From positions 1 through 54,723 of the forward strand of contig NZ_LZJK01000143.1 of the NCBI RefSeq assembly GCF_001667945.1: 54,723 bases of DNA, given 5' to 3'. The DNA is from Mycolicibacter sinensis (GTDB lineage: Bacteria > Actinomycetota > Actinomycetes > Mycobacteriales > Mycobacteriaceae). A model generated the notes under the pieces. It was not told the origin of the DNA and ran no database searches. It worked only from the letters and a program-made list of their open reading frames with translations. Every line of letters starts with the position of its first letter. The stretch's first letter is position 1. The position numbers were made by a program, and so were the translations under genes. Below, in pieces: positions 1-8,662 of the stretch.

Positions 1-280
1 CCAGTGGATCGGCACCAGCGCGCCGCCCTTGACGTCGAGGTGGGCCCGGACGGCCTCCTCGGGGTTCATGTGCACGTTCCGGCTGGCGCCGCACCGGTGG
101 GACGAGCCGGTGGAACGGCTGCTGGCCGCCGCCGCCGAAGCCGGTGTCGCCGTGGCGGTTCCGAGACCCGGCGGTTCAGTGAGGCTCGACGGAGGAGAGC
201 CGAAGCTGGGACCGCCGTATGAACCCGGCGAGCGGATCCGGCTGGGCGCCAACGACGTCGCGCCGTGGTGGCGGCCTTGA
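1..280 (+). CDS. Metallo-beta-lactamase-fold hydrolase, C-terminal part (Rv0906-like)
   Basis: Only the C-terminal ~92 residues are present; the reading frame enters from the left edge (frame of base 2) and stops at 278-280. The stretch FRLAPHRWDEPVERLLAAA is typical of the end of UlaG/NAPE-PLD-like zinc hydrolases, where a conserved His lies before a WDEP segment. Rv0906 of M. tuberculosis is such a protein and lies near ctpE, which follows here and overlaps by about 16 bases, so context supports the call. The catalytic HxHxDH motif is outside the window. A dispersed repeat element encodes residues GGSVRLDGGEPKLGPP close to the C-terminus. The family assignment is good; the substrate is unknown. 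Confidence 0.7.
   Translation, partial: QWIGTSAPPLTSRWARTASSGFMCTFRLAPHRWDEPVERLLAAAAEAGVAVAVPRPGGSVRLDGGEPKLGPPYEPGERIRLGANDVAPWWRP
170..216 (+). repeat. 47-bp dispersed coding repeat, single copy
   Basis: This 47-bp segment matches 41 of 47 positions of the element found three times in tandem at 49570-49730. Its outer ends form an imperfect inverted repeat (GGCGGTT / GACCGCC) and an inner GGCTC / GAGCC pair gives a hairpin-like layout. It is read in the same frame as the distant copies, giving G-G-x-x-x-L-D-G-G-E-x-K-L-x-P-P. The two host proteins are otherwise unrelated, so the shared segment is best explained as a small mobile or REP-like element inside coding sequence. Confidence 0.75.
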
Positions 281-2694
281 CCGTCACGCAGAGCGCGGCC
301 GGGCTCACCGACGCCGAAGTCGCGCAGCGGGTTGCGCAGGGACAGACCAACGACATCCCGGTGCGCGCCGCACGCAGTGTGCGCGAGATCATCCGGGCGA
401 ACGTCTTCACCCGGATCAACGCGATCCTGGGAGTGCTGCTGGCCATCGTGGTCACCACCGGATCGCTGATCAACGGGCTGTTCGGACTGCTCATCGTCTT
501 CAACAGCGTCATCGGCATGGTGCAGGAGATCCGGGCCAAGCAGACGCTGGACAAGCTGGCCATCGTCGGGCAGGCGAAACCCTTGGTGCGCAGGCAATCC
601 GGGACGGTGCCGCTGCCCGCCCGGGAAGTGGTGCTCGGCGATGTCATCGAACTCGGCCCCGGTGACCAGATCGTCGTCGACGGCGACGTCGTCGAGGTGG
701 CCGATCTGGAGGTCGACGAGTCCCTGCTGACCGGTGAGGCCGACCCGGTCGGCAAGAGCATCGGCGATCCGGTGATGTCGGGCAGTTTCGTGATCTCCGG
801 AAGCGGTGCCTACCGGGCCACCCGGGTCGGCCGCGAGGCCTACGCGGCCAAACTGGCCGAGGAGGCCAGCAAGTTCACCCTGGTGAAATCCGAACTGCGC
901 AATGGCATCAACCAGATCCTGAAATTCATCACCTACCTGCTGATCCCGGCCGGCCTGCTGATCATCTACACCCAGCTGTTCACCACCGACGTGGGCTGGC
1001 GCGCCTCGGTGCTGGCAATGGTCGGGGCGCTGGTGCCGATGGTTCCCGAGGGCCTGGTGCTGATGACGTCGCTGGCGTTCGCGGTGGGGGTGGTGCGCCT
1101 CGGGCGGCGGCAGTGCCTGGTACAGGAACTGCCCGCGATCGAGGGCCTGGCCCGCGTCGACGTCGTCTGCGCCGACAAGACCGGCACCCTGACCGAAAAC
1201 GGGATGCGGGTGGCTGACGTCACCGAACTTCCCGGCGCCGAAGGACTTCCGGTACACGAGGCGCTGGCCGCGCTGGCCGCCGAGGACGCCCGTCCCAACG
1301 CCAGCATCCAGGCGATCGCCGAGGCGTTCCCGACATCGCCGGGCTGGACGTCAAGTGGCTGCGCGCCGTTCAAATCGGCCACCAAGTGGAGCGGCGTGTC
1401 GTTCTCCGACCACGGCGACTGGGTGATCGGGGCCCCCGACGTCCTGCTCGACCCGTCATCGGCGGCCGCCGAACAGGCCGAGCGGATCGGGGCGCGCGGC
1501 CTGCGGGTGCTGCTGCTGGGGTCCAGTGACCGGCCCGTCGACCACCCCGACGCACCCGGGCAGGTCACCCCGGTGGCGCTGGTGGTGCTGGAGCAGAAGG
1601 TGCGGCCCGACGCCCGTGCCACGCTGGATTATTTTGCCGAACAAGAAGTCACGGTGAAGGTGATCTCCGGCGACAACGCGGTCTCGGTGGGCGCGGTGGC
1701 CGAGGAATTGGGATTGTCGGGGGGCGCGATGGACGCCCGCCAGCTGCCGACCGAGCCGGACCGGCTGGCCGGCGCGCTGGAGGAACACACCGTCTTCGGC
1801 CGCGTGCGCCCGGATCAGAAGCGGGCCATGGTGCATGCCTTGCAGGCCCGCGACCACACGGTGGCCATGACCGGTGACGGCGTCAACGACGTGCTGGCGC
1901 TCAAAGACGCCGACATCGGTGTCGCAATGGGCGCGGGCAGCTCCGCGGCGCGCTCGGTGGCGCAGATCGTGTTGCTGGACAACAAGTTCGCCACGCTGCC
2001 CTATGTGGTGGGCGAAGGACGCCGGGTGATCGGCAACATCGAACGCGTGGCGAACCTGTTTTTGACCAAGACGGTGTATTCGGTGCTGCTCGCCCTGCTG
2101 GTCGGCCTGGTCGGGCTGGCGTCGGCGCTGTTCGGCACCAAGCCGCTGCTGTATCCTTTCCAGCCGATCCACGTCACGATCGCCGCCTGGTTCACCATCG
2201 GCATCCCGGCGTTCATCCTGTCGCTGGCGCCGAACAACGAACGGGCACACCCGGGATTTGTTCGGCGGGTGATGAGCGGGGCGCTGCCGGCCGGCCTGGT
2301 GGTGGGGGTCGCCACCTTCAGCTCCTACCTGCTGGCCTATCGCGGCAGTGAAGCCACCGCCGTACAGCAGATCCAGGCGTCCACCACCGCTCTGATCACG
2401 CTGCTGACCACCGCCGGGTGGGTGCTGGCCGTGGTGGCGCGGCCCTATCAGTGGTGGCGGCTGACGCTGGTGATCTGCTGCGGCCTGGCCTATGTGGGCA
2501 TCTTCGCGATCCCGTTGGCGCGGGAGAAGTTCCTGCTGGACCCCTCCAACGTCGCGCTGACGTCGCTGGCGCTCGGCGTCGGGGCCCTCGGTGCCGCCGC
2601 CATCGAGGCGATCTGGTGGGTGCGCGGCGCGATGCTCGGTGAGCGGCCCAAGTTGTGGCGGGAGCCGGCAACGACCACAATGACCCAGCGATAA
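265..2694 (+). CDS. ctpE: P-type cation-transporting ATPase CtpE
   Basis: A ~809-residue integral membrane P-type ATPase. Visible motifs are the actuator TGEA near residue 154, the phosphorylation site DKTGTLT near 304 (Asp is phosphorylated) and the hinge GDGVND near 536, with paired membrane helices before and after the cytosolic domains and the PEG motif (MVPEGLVL) before the P domain. The protein aligns closely from memory with M. tuberculosis CtpE (Rv0908), which has been linked to calcium uptake. Start: GTG at 265 or 268, or TTG at 276; all lie in the overlap with the upstream hydrolase, suggesting translational coupling. The Rv0910-like gene follows after 26 bases. Confidence 0.93.
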   Translation: MVAALTVTQSAAGLTDAEVAQRVAQGQTNDIPVRAARSVREIIRANVFTRINAILGVLLAIVVTTGSLINGLFGLLIVFNSVIGMVQEIRAKQTLDKLAIVGQAKPLVRRQSGTVPLPAREVVLGDVIELGPGDQIVVDGDVVEVADLEVDESLLTGEADPVGKSIGDPVMSGSFVISGSGAYRATRVGREAYAAKLAEEASKFTLVKSELRNGINQILKFITYLLIPAGLLIIYTQLFTTDVGWRASVLAMVGALVPMVPEGLVLMTSLAFAVGVVRLGRRQCLVQELPAIEGLARVDVVCADKTGTLTENGMRVADVTELPGAEGLPVHEALAALAAEDARPNASIQAIAEAFPTSPGWTSSGCAPFKSATKWSGVSFSDHGDWVIGAPDVLLDPSSAAAEQAERIGARGLRVLLLGSSDRPVDHPDAPGQVTPVALVVLEQKVRPDARATLDYFAEQEVTVKVISGDNAVSVGAVAEELGLSGGAMDARQLPTEPDRLAGALEEHTVFGRVRPDQKRAMVHALQARDHTVAMTGDGVNDVLALKDADIGVAMGAGSSAARSVAQIVLLDNKFATLPYVVGEGRRVIGNIERVANLFLTKTVYSVLLALLVGLVGLASALFGTKPLLYPFQPIHVTIAAWFTIGIPAFILSLAPNNERAHPGFVRRVMSGALPAGLVVGVATFSSYLLAYRGSEATAVQQIQASTTALITLLTTAGWVLAVVARPYQWWRLTLVICCGLAYVGIFAIPLAREKFLLDPSNVALTSLALGVGALGAAAIEAIWWVRGAMLGERPKLWREPATTTMTQR

Positions 2695-2720
2695 ACCGTG
2701 ACACAAGGGGAAAGCACGAC

Positions 2721-3158
2721 ATGGCCAAGCTCTCCGGATCCATCGACGTCCCACTGCCTCCCGAGGAGGCCTGGGCACACGCCTCGGATCTGTCGCGCTA
2801 CAAAGAGTGGCTGACCATCCACCGGGTGTGGCGCAGCGCACTGCCCGAGACCCTGGAGAAGGGCACGACGCTCGAGTCGATCGTCGAAGTCAAGGGCATG
2901 CCCAACCGGATCAAGTGGACGATCGTGAACTACAAGCCCCCGACCGGGATGACCCTCAACGGGGACGGCAAGGGCGGCGTCAAGATCAAGCTGCTCGCCA
3001 AGGTCACCCCGGTCGGCGACGGCTCCAAGGTCAGCTTCGACGTCCATCTGGGCGGGCCGGCGCTGTTCGGCCCGATCGGCATGCTGGTGGCTGCCGCGCT
3101 GAAGAGCGACATCAACGAGTCGCTGCAGAAGTTCGTCGCGGTTTTCGCGCCGGCTTAA
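2721..3158 (+). CDS. SRPBCC-fold protein, Rv0910-type toxin homologue
   Basis: A 145-residue START/SRPBCC (polyketide cyclase-like) protein. It starts at ATG 2721 after the purine-rich AAGGGGAAAG. It is nearly collinear with M. tuberculosis Rv0910 (MAKLS...DVPLPPEEAW, LSRYKEWLTIHRVWRS, GGPALFGPIGM), annotated there as the toxin of the Rv0909/Rv0910 pair. In M. tuberculosis the ~59-residue antitoxin Rv0909 lies between ctpE and Rv0910. Here only 26 bases separate ctpE from this gene, so the antitoxin is absent at this locus. It could act as a stand-alone lipid or small-ligand-binding protein rather than a toxin. Homology is firm, function uncertain. Confidence 0.88.
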   Translation: MAKLSGSIDVPLPPEEAWAHASDLSRYKEWLTIHRVWRSALPETLEKGTTLESIVEVKGMPNRIKWTIVNYKPPTGMTLNGDGKGGVKIKLLAKVTPVGDGSKVSFDVHLGGPALFGPIGMLVAAALKSDINESLQKFVAVFAPA

Positions 3159-3162
3159 TCGG

Positions 3163-3192
3163 TTGCGCACCCCGTCATCTCGCGGCTAGGGT
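3163..3192 (+). promoter_or_regulatory. Putative SigA-type promoter of the ABC-F leader transcript
   Basis: TTGCGC (3163-3168) and TAGGGT (3187-3192) are separated by 18 bases, directly after the stop codon of the upstream gene. A start of transcription near 3199 would place the leader peptide ATG about 25 bases downstream. Weak match at -35; inferred only. Confidence 0.4.
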
Positions 3193-3223
3193 GGCGGACG
3201 TTCCCGCACAGGAGGTCTGGAGA

Positions 3224-3265
3224 ATGACAGGCATCGCCGGTCTCGCGCCGCTGTCCGCGCGCTGA
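3224..3265 (+). CDS. 13-residue leader peptide upstream of the ABC-F gene
   Basis: ATG at 3224 is preceded by a near-perfect Shine-Dalgarno AGGAGG (3210-3215 region) at good spacing and encodes MTGIAGLAPLSAR followed by TGA. It lies 66 bases before the ABC-F start and just before a hairpin. ABC-F antibiotic-resistance genes are often controlled by ribosome stalling on such short upstream frames, so a regulatory leader is the natural reading. No homologue is known to me; the strength of the ribosome site is the main evidence. Confidence 0.55.
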   Translation: MTGIAGLAPLSAR

Positions 3266-3298
3266 TCACCGACGAATCGCCGTAGTCGCGTCCCGGTT

Positions 3299-3316
3299 GT
3301 CAGCGCCCCCGCTGAC
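3299..3316 (+). promoter_or_regulatory. Hairpin between leader peptide and ABC-F start
   Basis: GTCAGCG and CGCTGAC form a perfect 7-bp stem around a CCCC loop. It ends 15 bases before the ABC-F ATG (3332), just upstream of its GGAG ribosome site. There is no T-tract, so it is not a classical terminator; it could be one arm of an attenuator that re-pairs when a ribosome stalls on the leader peptide. Inferred. Confidence 0.45.
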
Positions 3317-3331
3317 CCTTCCGGAGACCTC

Positions 3332-4918
<1,587 letters not shown>

Positions 4919-4927
4919 TGTCACAAC

Positions 4928-5356
4928 ATGACCCGCTCGCGTCCCGGTTGGCTCATCGCGCTGTTCGCCGTGATCCTGTCGGTCAGTACGTGGCTGCCAT
5001 GGCTGACCACCTCGGCCAACGGCGGCGGGCGCGCCAATGCGATCGGCGGCAGTGTCGGCAGCATCGCGCTGCCACCGCGCTTCGGCGTCGGTCAGCTGAT
5101 CGTGCTGCTAGCGGCCGTCCTGCTGGTGACCGGCGCGATGATCGGCCGGGGACTGTTCACCAGGCTGGCATCGGTTGCCGCCGTGCTGATCTCACTGGCT
5201 ATCGCCGGGCTGGGGGTGTGGTACTACCGGCTGAACGTGGTCGCGCCGATCATCGCCGGGTATGGGATCTACATCGGGGCCGTGGCCGTGACCGGCGCGC
5301 TGGCCTGTTCGGTGTGGGCGCTGGTGTCGGCCGCACGATCGCGGGCTACACGGTGA
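4928..5356 (+). CDS. Small four-helix membrane protein, function unknown
   Basis: A 142-residue protein starting at ATG 4928, nine bases after the ABC-F stop and probably cotranscribed. Hydrophobic segments lie near residues 8-26, 55-72, 78-98 and 105-135, with a glycine-rich extracytoplasmic loop between the first two. Nothing catalytic is visible. The 3' end overlaps by 11 bases with the convergent SDR gene. I do not recognise a named family beyond a conserved actinobacterial membrane protein. Confidence 0.7.
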   Translation: MTRSRPGWLIALFAVILSVSTWLPWLTTSANGGGRANAIGGSVGSIALPPRFGVGQLIVLLAAVLLVTGAMIGRGLFTRLASVAAVLISLAIAGLGVWYYRLNVVAPIIAGYGIYIGAVAVTGALACSVWALVSAARSRATR

Positions 5357-6095
5357 ATCCGCCGTCAACGTTCCAGTTCGCACCGGTGACGTAGCCGGAC
5401 TCCGGGCCCGCCAGGAAGCTCACGATGGCGGCGACGTCGCTCACCTGCCCGTAGCGCCCCAGTGCCATCACCTTCTTCAGGCTCTCCGGGAACTCGCCAC
5501 CGTTGTCGGGATTGGCATCAGTATCGATGGGACCGGGCTGCACGTTGTTGACGGTGATGCCCCGCGGACCGAGATCGCGGGCAAGCCCCCGGGTGAACGA
5601 GGCCACTGCGCCCTTGGTCATGCCGTATACCGACAATCCGGGGACCGGGATCTTATCGGCGTTGATGCTGCCGATGTTGATGATCCGCGAGCCTTCGCCC
5701 AGGTGCTTCACCGCGCTGCGCACCGCCCAGTACATTCCGCCGATGTTGACCGCCACAAGACGGTCGTACTCTTCGGCCGGAAACTCATCGATCGGGGCAA
5801 TATGAGCAACCGCAGCGTTGTTCACCAGCACATCCAAGCCGCCGAGTTCGGCGACAGCTTGCTCGACTGCGGCCGTGATCTGGGCGGGATCGGCCGAGTC
5901 GGCCTTGATCGCAACGGCCTTACCGCCGTTGGCGGCGACTTCGGCGACGAGTTTCTCGGCATCGGTCGCTGAGGCCGAATAGGTAAAGGCCACGGCGGCT
6001 CCATCGGCGGCCAACCGCCGTACCGTCTCCCGGCCGATTCCGCGTGAACCTCCGGTGACCAGCGCGCGCCGTCCGGTCAGGGTTGCTGTGCTCAT
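5346..6095 (-). CDS. SDR family NAD(P)-dependent oxidoreductase
   Basis: A 249-residue classical short-chain dehydrogenase. The N-terminal TGGSRGIG nucleotide-binding motif lies near residues 13-20, NNAA near 85-90, and the catalytic YxxxK appears as VYGMTKG near residue 155. The C-terminal PGPIDTD and final VDGGF are typical of the 3-oxoacyl-ACP reductase-like group. ATG 6095 is chosen over an in-frame TTG at 6113 because GGAGG lies inside that extension, six to seven bases upstream. It is divergent from a TetR gene, which probably controls it. The substrate cannot be predicted. Confidence 0.88.
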   Translation of the reverse strand: MSTATLTGRRALVTGGSRGIGRETVRRLAADGAAVAFTYSASATDAEKLVAEVAANGGKAVAIKADSADPAQITAAVEQAVAELGGLDVLVNNAAVAHIAPIDEFPAEEYDRLVAVNIGGMYWAVRSAVKHLGEGSRIINIGSINADKIPVPGLSVYGMTKGAVASFTRGLARDLGPRGITVNNVQPGPIDTDANPDNGGEFPESLKKVMALGRYGQVSDVAAIVSFLAGPESGYVTGANWNVDGGFTV

Positions 6096-6129
6096 GTCGT
6101 CGCCTCCAGACAATTACGAACCGAAATGT

Positions 6130-6138
6130 TACTAAGTA
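6130..6138. promoter_or_regulatory. Candidate TetR operator in the SDR/TetR intergenic region
   Basis: TACTAAGTA is a short palindrome (TACT-A-AGTA) midway in the 117-base divergent intergenic region, in an AT-rich patch. Its placement between a TetR gene and its likely target suggests an operator. Short palindromes are common, so this is weak. Confidence 0.3.
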
Positions 6139-6212
6139 TGCTGAGGTCAAGCGGGGATTGCGGGAGCTGCATTCCCGCTGTGAGCGACATCACAGGAAGG
6201 GTGGGGTGTGCG

Positions 6213-6764
6213 ATGGCGGTGGGGCGGCCCCGGGAATTCGACCCCGATCAGGTCGTGGACCAGGCGATGACGCTGTTCTGGGCGCGCGGCTTCGACGGCG
6301 TCTCGATCTCAGACATCGCGGCGGCGACGAACACCAATCGCCGCAGCATTTACGCGGAGTTCGGCTCCAAACAGAAGCTGTACGAGCGGGCGGTCCAGCA
6401 TTACCTTGCCGGGCAGGGCGGTTATGTCATGGACGCGTTGGCGATGCCGAGCGCCCGCGGCGTTGCCGAAGCGCTGGTGCACGGCGCGGCCGAAACGTCT
6501 AGCAGCGGTCCGCGTGGTTGCCTGACGCTCGACAGTGGACCGGGAACCGCCGAGATGCGTGAGGCCACGGTGCACCGGATCGCCGAGCGATTCGACGGCG
6601 CGGTGGCCGACGGCGAACTGTCCGGCGTGGACACCGTGGTGCTCGCGCGCTGGATTGCTGCGGTCTGTCAGGGCATCGCGATCCAGGCGCGCAGCGGAGC
6701 AGACCGCGCGGATCTGCACGCACTGGCCGACCTGGCATTGGCTGGCTGGCCCGCCGGCCGTTAG
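6213..6764 (+). CDS. TetR/AcrR family transcriptional regulator
   Basis: A 183-residue regulator with the N-terminal TetR helix-turn-helix at about residues 10-55: a GRPREF start, GVSISDIAAA, RSIYAEFGSKQKLYERAV. The C-terminal ligand domain carries the SSGPRGCL motif of the AcrR/YkkD-like group. ATG 6213 gives the standard family N-terminus; GTG 6201 is an in-frame alternative placed directly after AGGAAGG. It is divergent from the SDR gene and likely represses it and itself. It converges on the downstream oxidoreductase with only four bases between stops. Confidence 0.87.
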   Translation: MAVGRPREFDPDQVVDQAMTLFWARGFDGVSISDIAAATNTNRRSIYAEFGSKQKLYERAVQHYLAGQGGYVMDALAMPSARGVAEALVHGAAETSSSGPRGCLTLDSGPGTAEMREATVHRIAERFDGAVADGELSGVDTVVLARWIAAVCQGIAIQARSGADRADLHALADLALAGWPAGR

Positions 6765-6768
6765 CCGG

Positions 6769-7587
6769 TCAGCGCAGCGCGGCAATGACTTTCGCGAAAG
6801 CTGCGGCGTGATTCTGCTGGACCGTGAAATAGCTCAACCCGTACCGGCGGCGGTAGTCGCGCAACGTGTCGGCCATCTCGCGCGGTGACCCGGATAACAC
6901 GGCGGGCATGGCCAGCAGCTCCTGGTCCGACAGGGTCGGGGCGAACTGGCGAGTCAGCGTGAGGTCGGGAATCCCGGAGGCGTCGGTCGGCACGGCCGTG
7001 ATGGCCAGGTTCAGTTCCAGGGCGTCGAACCGATCACCGGCAGCCGCGCGGACAAAGGAGATGCGTTCTGCCAATGGGTCTTCCGCGTCGGCTACCCGCG
7101 ACCCGGTCAGGCCCACGATGTCGGCGTGCCGGGCGGCCACCGTAAGCAGCCGATCGCCACTGCCGGCGATCAGGATCGGTACCCGAGGCTGGTGAGTCGC
7201 CACATAGGTTGTCACGTGCTCCAGGTACTCGATGCGCCGGGCGGCACTGGGGAACGGCAACTCGGCGGCCGCGAACTCCGCGCGAACATAGCCGGCACCC
7301 AGTCCGACCTCCAGTCGGCCCCCGGACAGCAGATCGGTGTCGGCGATGTCGCGGGTCAGCAGCGCCGGCTTGTAGAAGCAGGCGTTGAGCACGTAGGTGC
7401 CCAGCCGGATCGTCGTGGTGGCCGCCGCGGCCGCCACCAGGGCGGGGAAGGGGGCCGGAGCACCGAGATGATCCGGCACGTGGAGCACATCGAAGCCGAA
7501 TTCCTCCATGCGACGAGCCATCTCGGCCAGCCCGGCCGCCGACCGGATCGAATGCAAACCCACACCGAAGCGAAACTGCTTGTCCAC
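6769..7587 (-). CDS. LLM-class (luciferase-like) F420-dependent oxidoreductase
   Basis: A ~272-residue TIM-barrel flavin/F420 oxidoreductase. It has the family features: RMEEFGFDVLHVPDHLG near residue 30, RLGTYVLNA near 63, the GRLEVGLGAGY motif near 90 and the C-terminal LRDYRRRYGLSYFTV. It matches the TIGR03621-like F420 group of mycobacteria, which reduces unknown substrates with F420H2. Start GTG 7587 is chosen because AGGAGG lies six bases upstream; TTG 7590 is too close. It is the third gene of a minus-strand set with the fusion protein (gap ten bases) and the DUF1254 lipoprotein. Confidence 0.87.
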   Translation of the reverse strand: MDKQFRFGVGLHSIRSAAGLAEMARRMEEFGFDVLHVPDHLGAPAPFPALVAAAAATTTIRLGTYVLNACFYKPALLTRDIADTDLLSGGRLEVGLGAGYVRAEFAAAELPFPSAARRIEYLEHVTTYVATHQPRVPILIAGSGDRLLTVAARHADIVGLTGSRVADAEDPLAERISFVRAAAGDRFDALELNLAITAVPTDASGIPDLTLTRQFAPTLSDQELLAMPAVLSGSPREMADTLRDYRRRYGLSYFTVQQNHAAAFAKVIAALR

Positions 7588-7597
7588 CAACTACCTC

Positions 7598-8662
7598 CTA
7601 CCTAGCCCAGGTGCGGGCCGCGGCCGTCAGGCCACGCACCAGCGCCGACGTCACCGGCGACAGGCCGTCCGCGCCGGGCGGCTGGCTGCGAGGACTGATG
7701 CCCCGCACCCGCGGCGACAGTTCCAGCTGGGTCCCGCCGCCCCGCACTTGATTCACCGGATTCGCCGGGTGCAGGCCCCGCAATCCGACCGGGATCGCGT
7801 TCAGATCGGTGATCACCTGATAGCCCGGCAGATCGAGGCATCGGGCGACGTGCGCGGCCAGCCGGCGGTTGCAGCCCCCGGCCAGCAGCTGCGTGCTGCG
7901 CCCGATCCGGCCGTACCCGTGCAGCGACACCACGACGTCGACATGGTCGAGGAACTCGGCAAGCCGTGCCGACTCCGCGGCGAGGTAGCGGGCCGAGGGC
8001 AGGTGGCGCGGATACCCATCGGGATGCCGCACCAGGTACACCGATGCGTCGGCGGCCTCGGCGGCGCGGTCGGCGATCACGTCGGTCATCTGCTCCAGAC
8101 CCCCACCGTGAACGGCTAGGAATCCGAAGCGCGACCGCAGGTGGCTCTCCTCGATGACCCCGGGGTCGGCCAACAGTTCCGAGAGTGACTGGGGCGCCGC
8201 GTCATTGCCGGGTGGGGTGCGCAGCGGCCACTGGACCGGATCCCAGCGGCGGAGAAACTCGATCCACGCCGGGGGCAGCCCATGTTGGCCGGCCGCGCCG
8301 ATGATGCGTTCCAGGTAGCCGTCCCGCGGTGCACCAGGCTGCACCCGATGGTCGATATACACCCACGCCGGCGCTGACCCGTCGGTGGTGTGCACCGTCA
8401 GCCGATCACGGCGGTAGCGCACCGGCACACCTTCGGCGCTGTCCAACGCGGCCAGGTCGCGGTCGGACACCCGCCACAGCACCCCGTGCACCCGCGAACC
8501 CGGGAACGGCTCAACGGTGGCGACCCCGCGCTGGTTGATCAGCCAATCGTGGTCGGCCAGCACCGCCGGGCGGGGATCGCACGCCTCGGGGCAGCGGCGC
8601 GCCATCTGCTGTGCGCACAGGTTGGACCCGTACGCGAAGTAGGCATGCCGCGTCATCGACAT
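7598..8662 (-). CDS. Gamma-glutamylcyclotransferase fused to poly-gamma-glutamate hydrolase domain
   Basis: A 354-residue two-domain protein. Residues 1 to about 130 are a GGCT/AIG2-like domain: YFAYGSNL near the start, VHGVLWRV and a LDSAEG segment. Residues from about 165 look like the zinc-dependent poly-gamma-glutamate hydrolase family (DUF867): FLAVHGGGLEQMTD near 180-193 carries the HGGGxE metal site, and VVVSLHGYG and GGCNRRLA follow. Both halves act on gamma-glutamyl bonds, so the fusion could cut a gamma-linked polymer and release pyroglutamate. ATG 8662 abuts the upstream stop (TGAATG), showing tight coupling. The domain calls are from memory of motifs. Confidence 0.8.
   Translation of the reverse strand: MSMTRHAYFAYGSNLCAQQMARRCPEACDPRPAVLADHDWLINQRGVATVEPFPGSRVHGVLWRVSDRDLAALDSAEGVPVRYRRDRLTVHTTDGSAPAWVYIDHRVQPGAPRDGYLERIIGAAGQHGLPPAWIEFLRRWDPVQWPLRTPPGNDAAPQSLSELLADPGVIEESHLRSRFGFLAVHGGGLEQMTDVIADRAAEAADASVYLVRHPDGYPRHLPSARYLAAESARLAEFLDHVDVVVSLHGYGRIGRSTQLLAGGCNRRLAAHVARCLDLPGYQVITDLNAIPVGLRGLHPANPVNQVRGGGTQLELSPRVRGISPRSQPPGADGLSPVTSALVRGLTAAARTWAR

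Noticed and set aside
3299..3316. Rho-independent terminator before the ABC-F gene
   Set aside because: The 7-bp stem lacks a following T-tract, so only an attenuator-like role is suggested.
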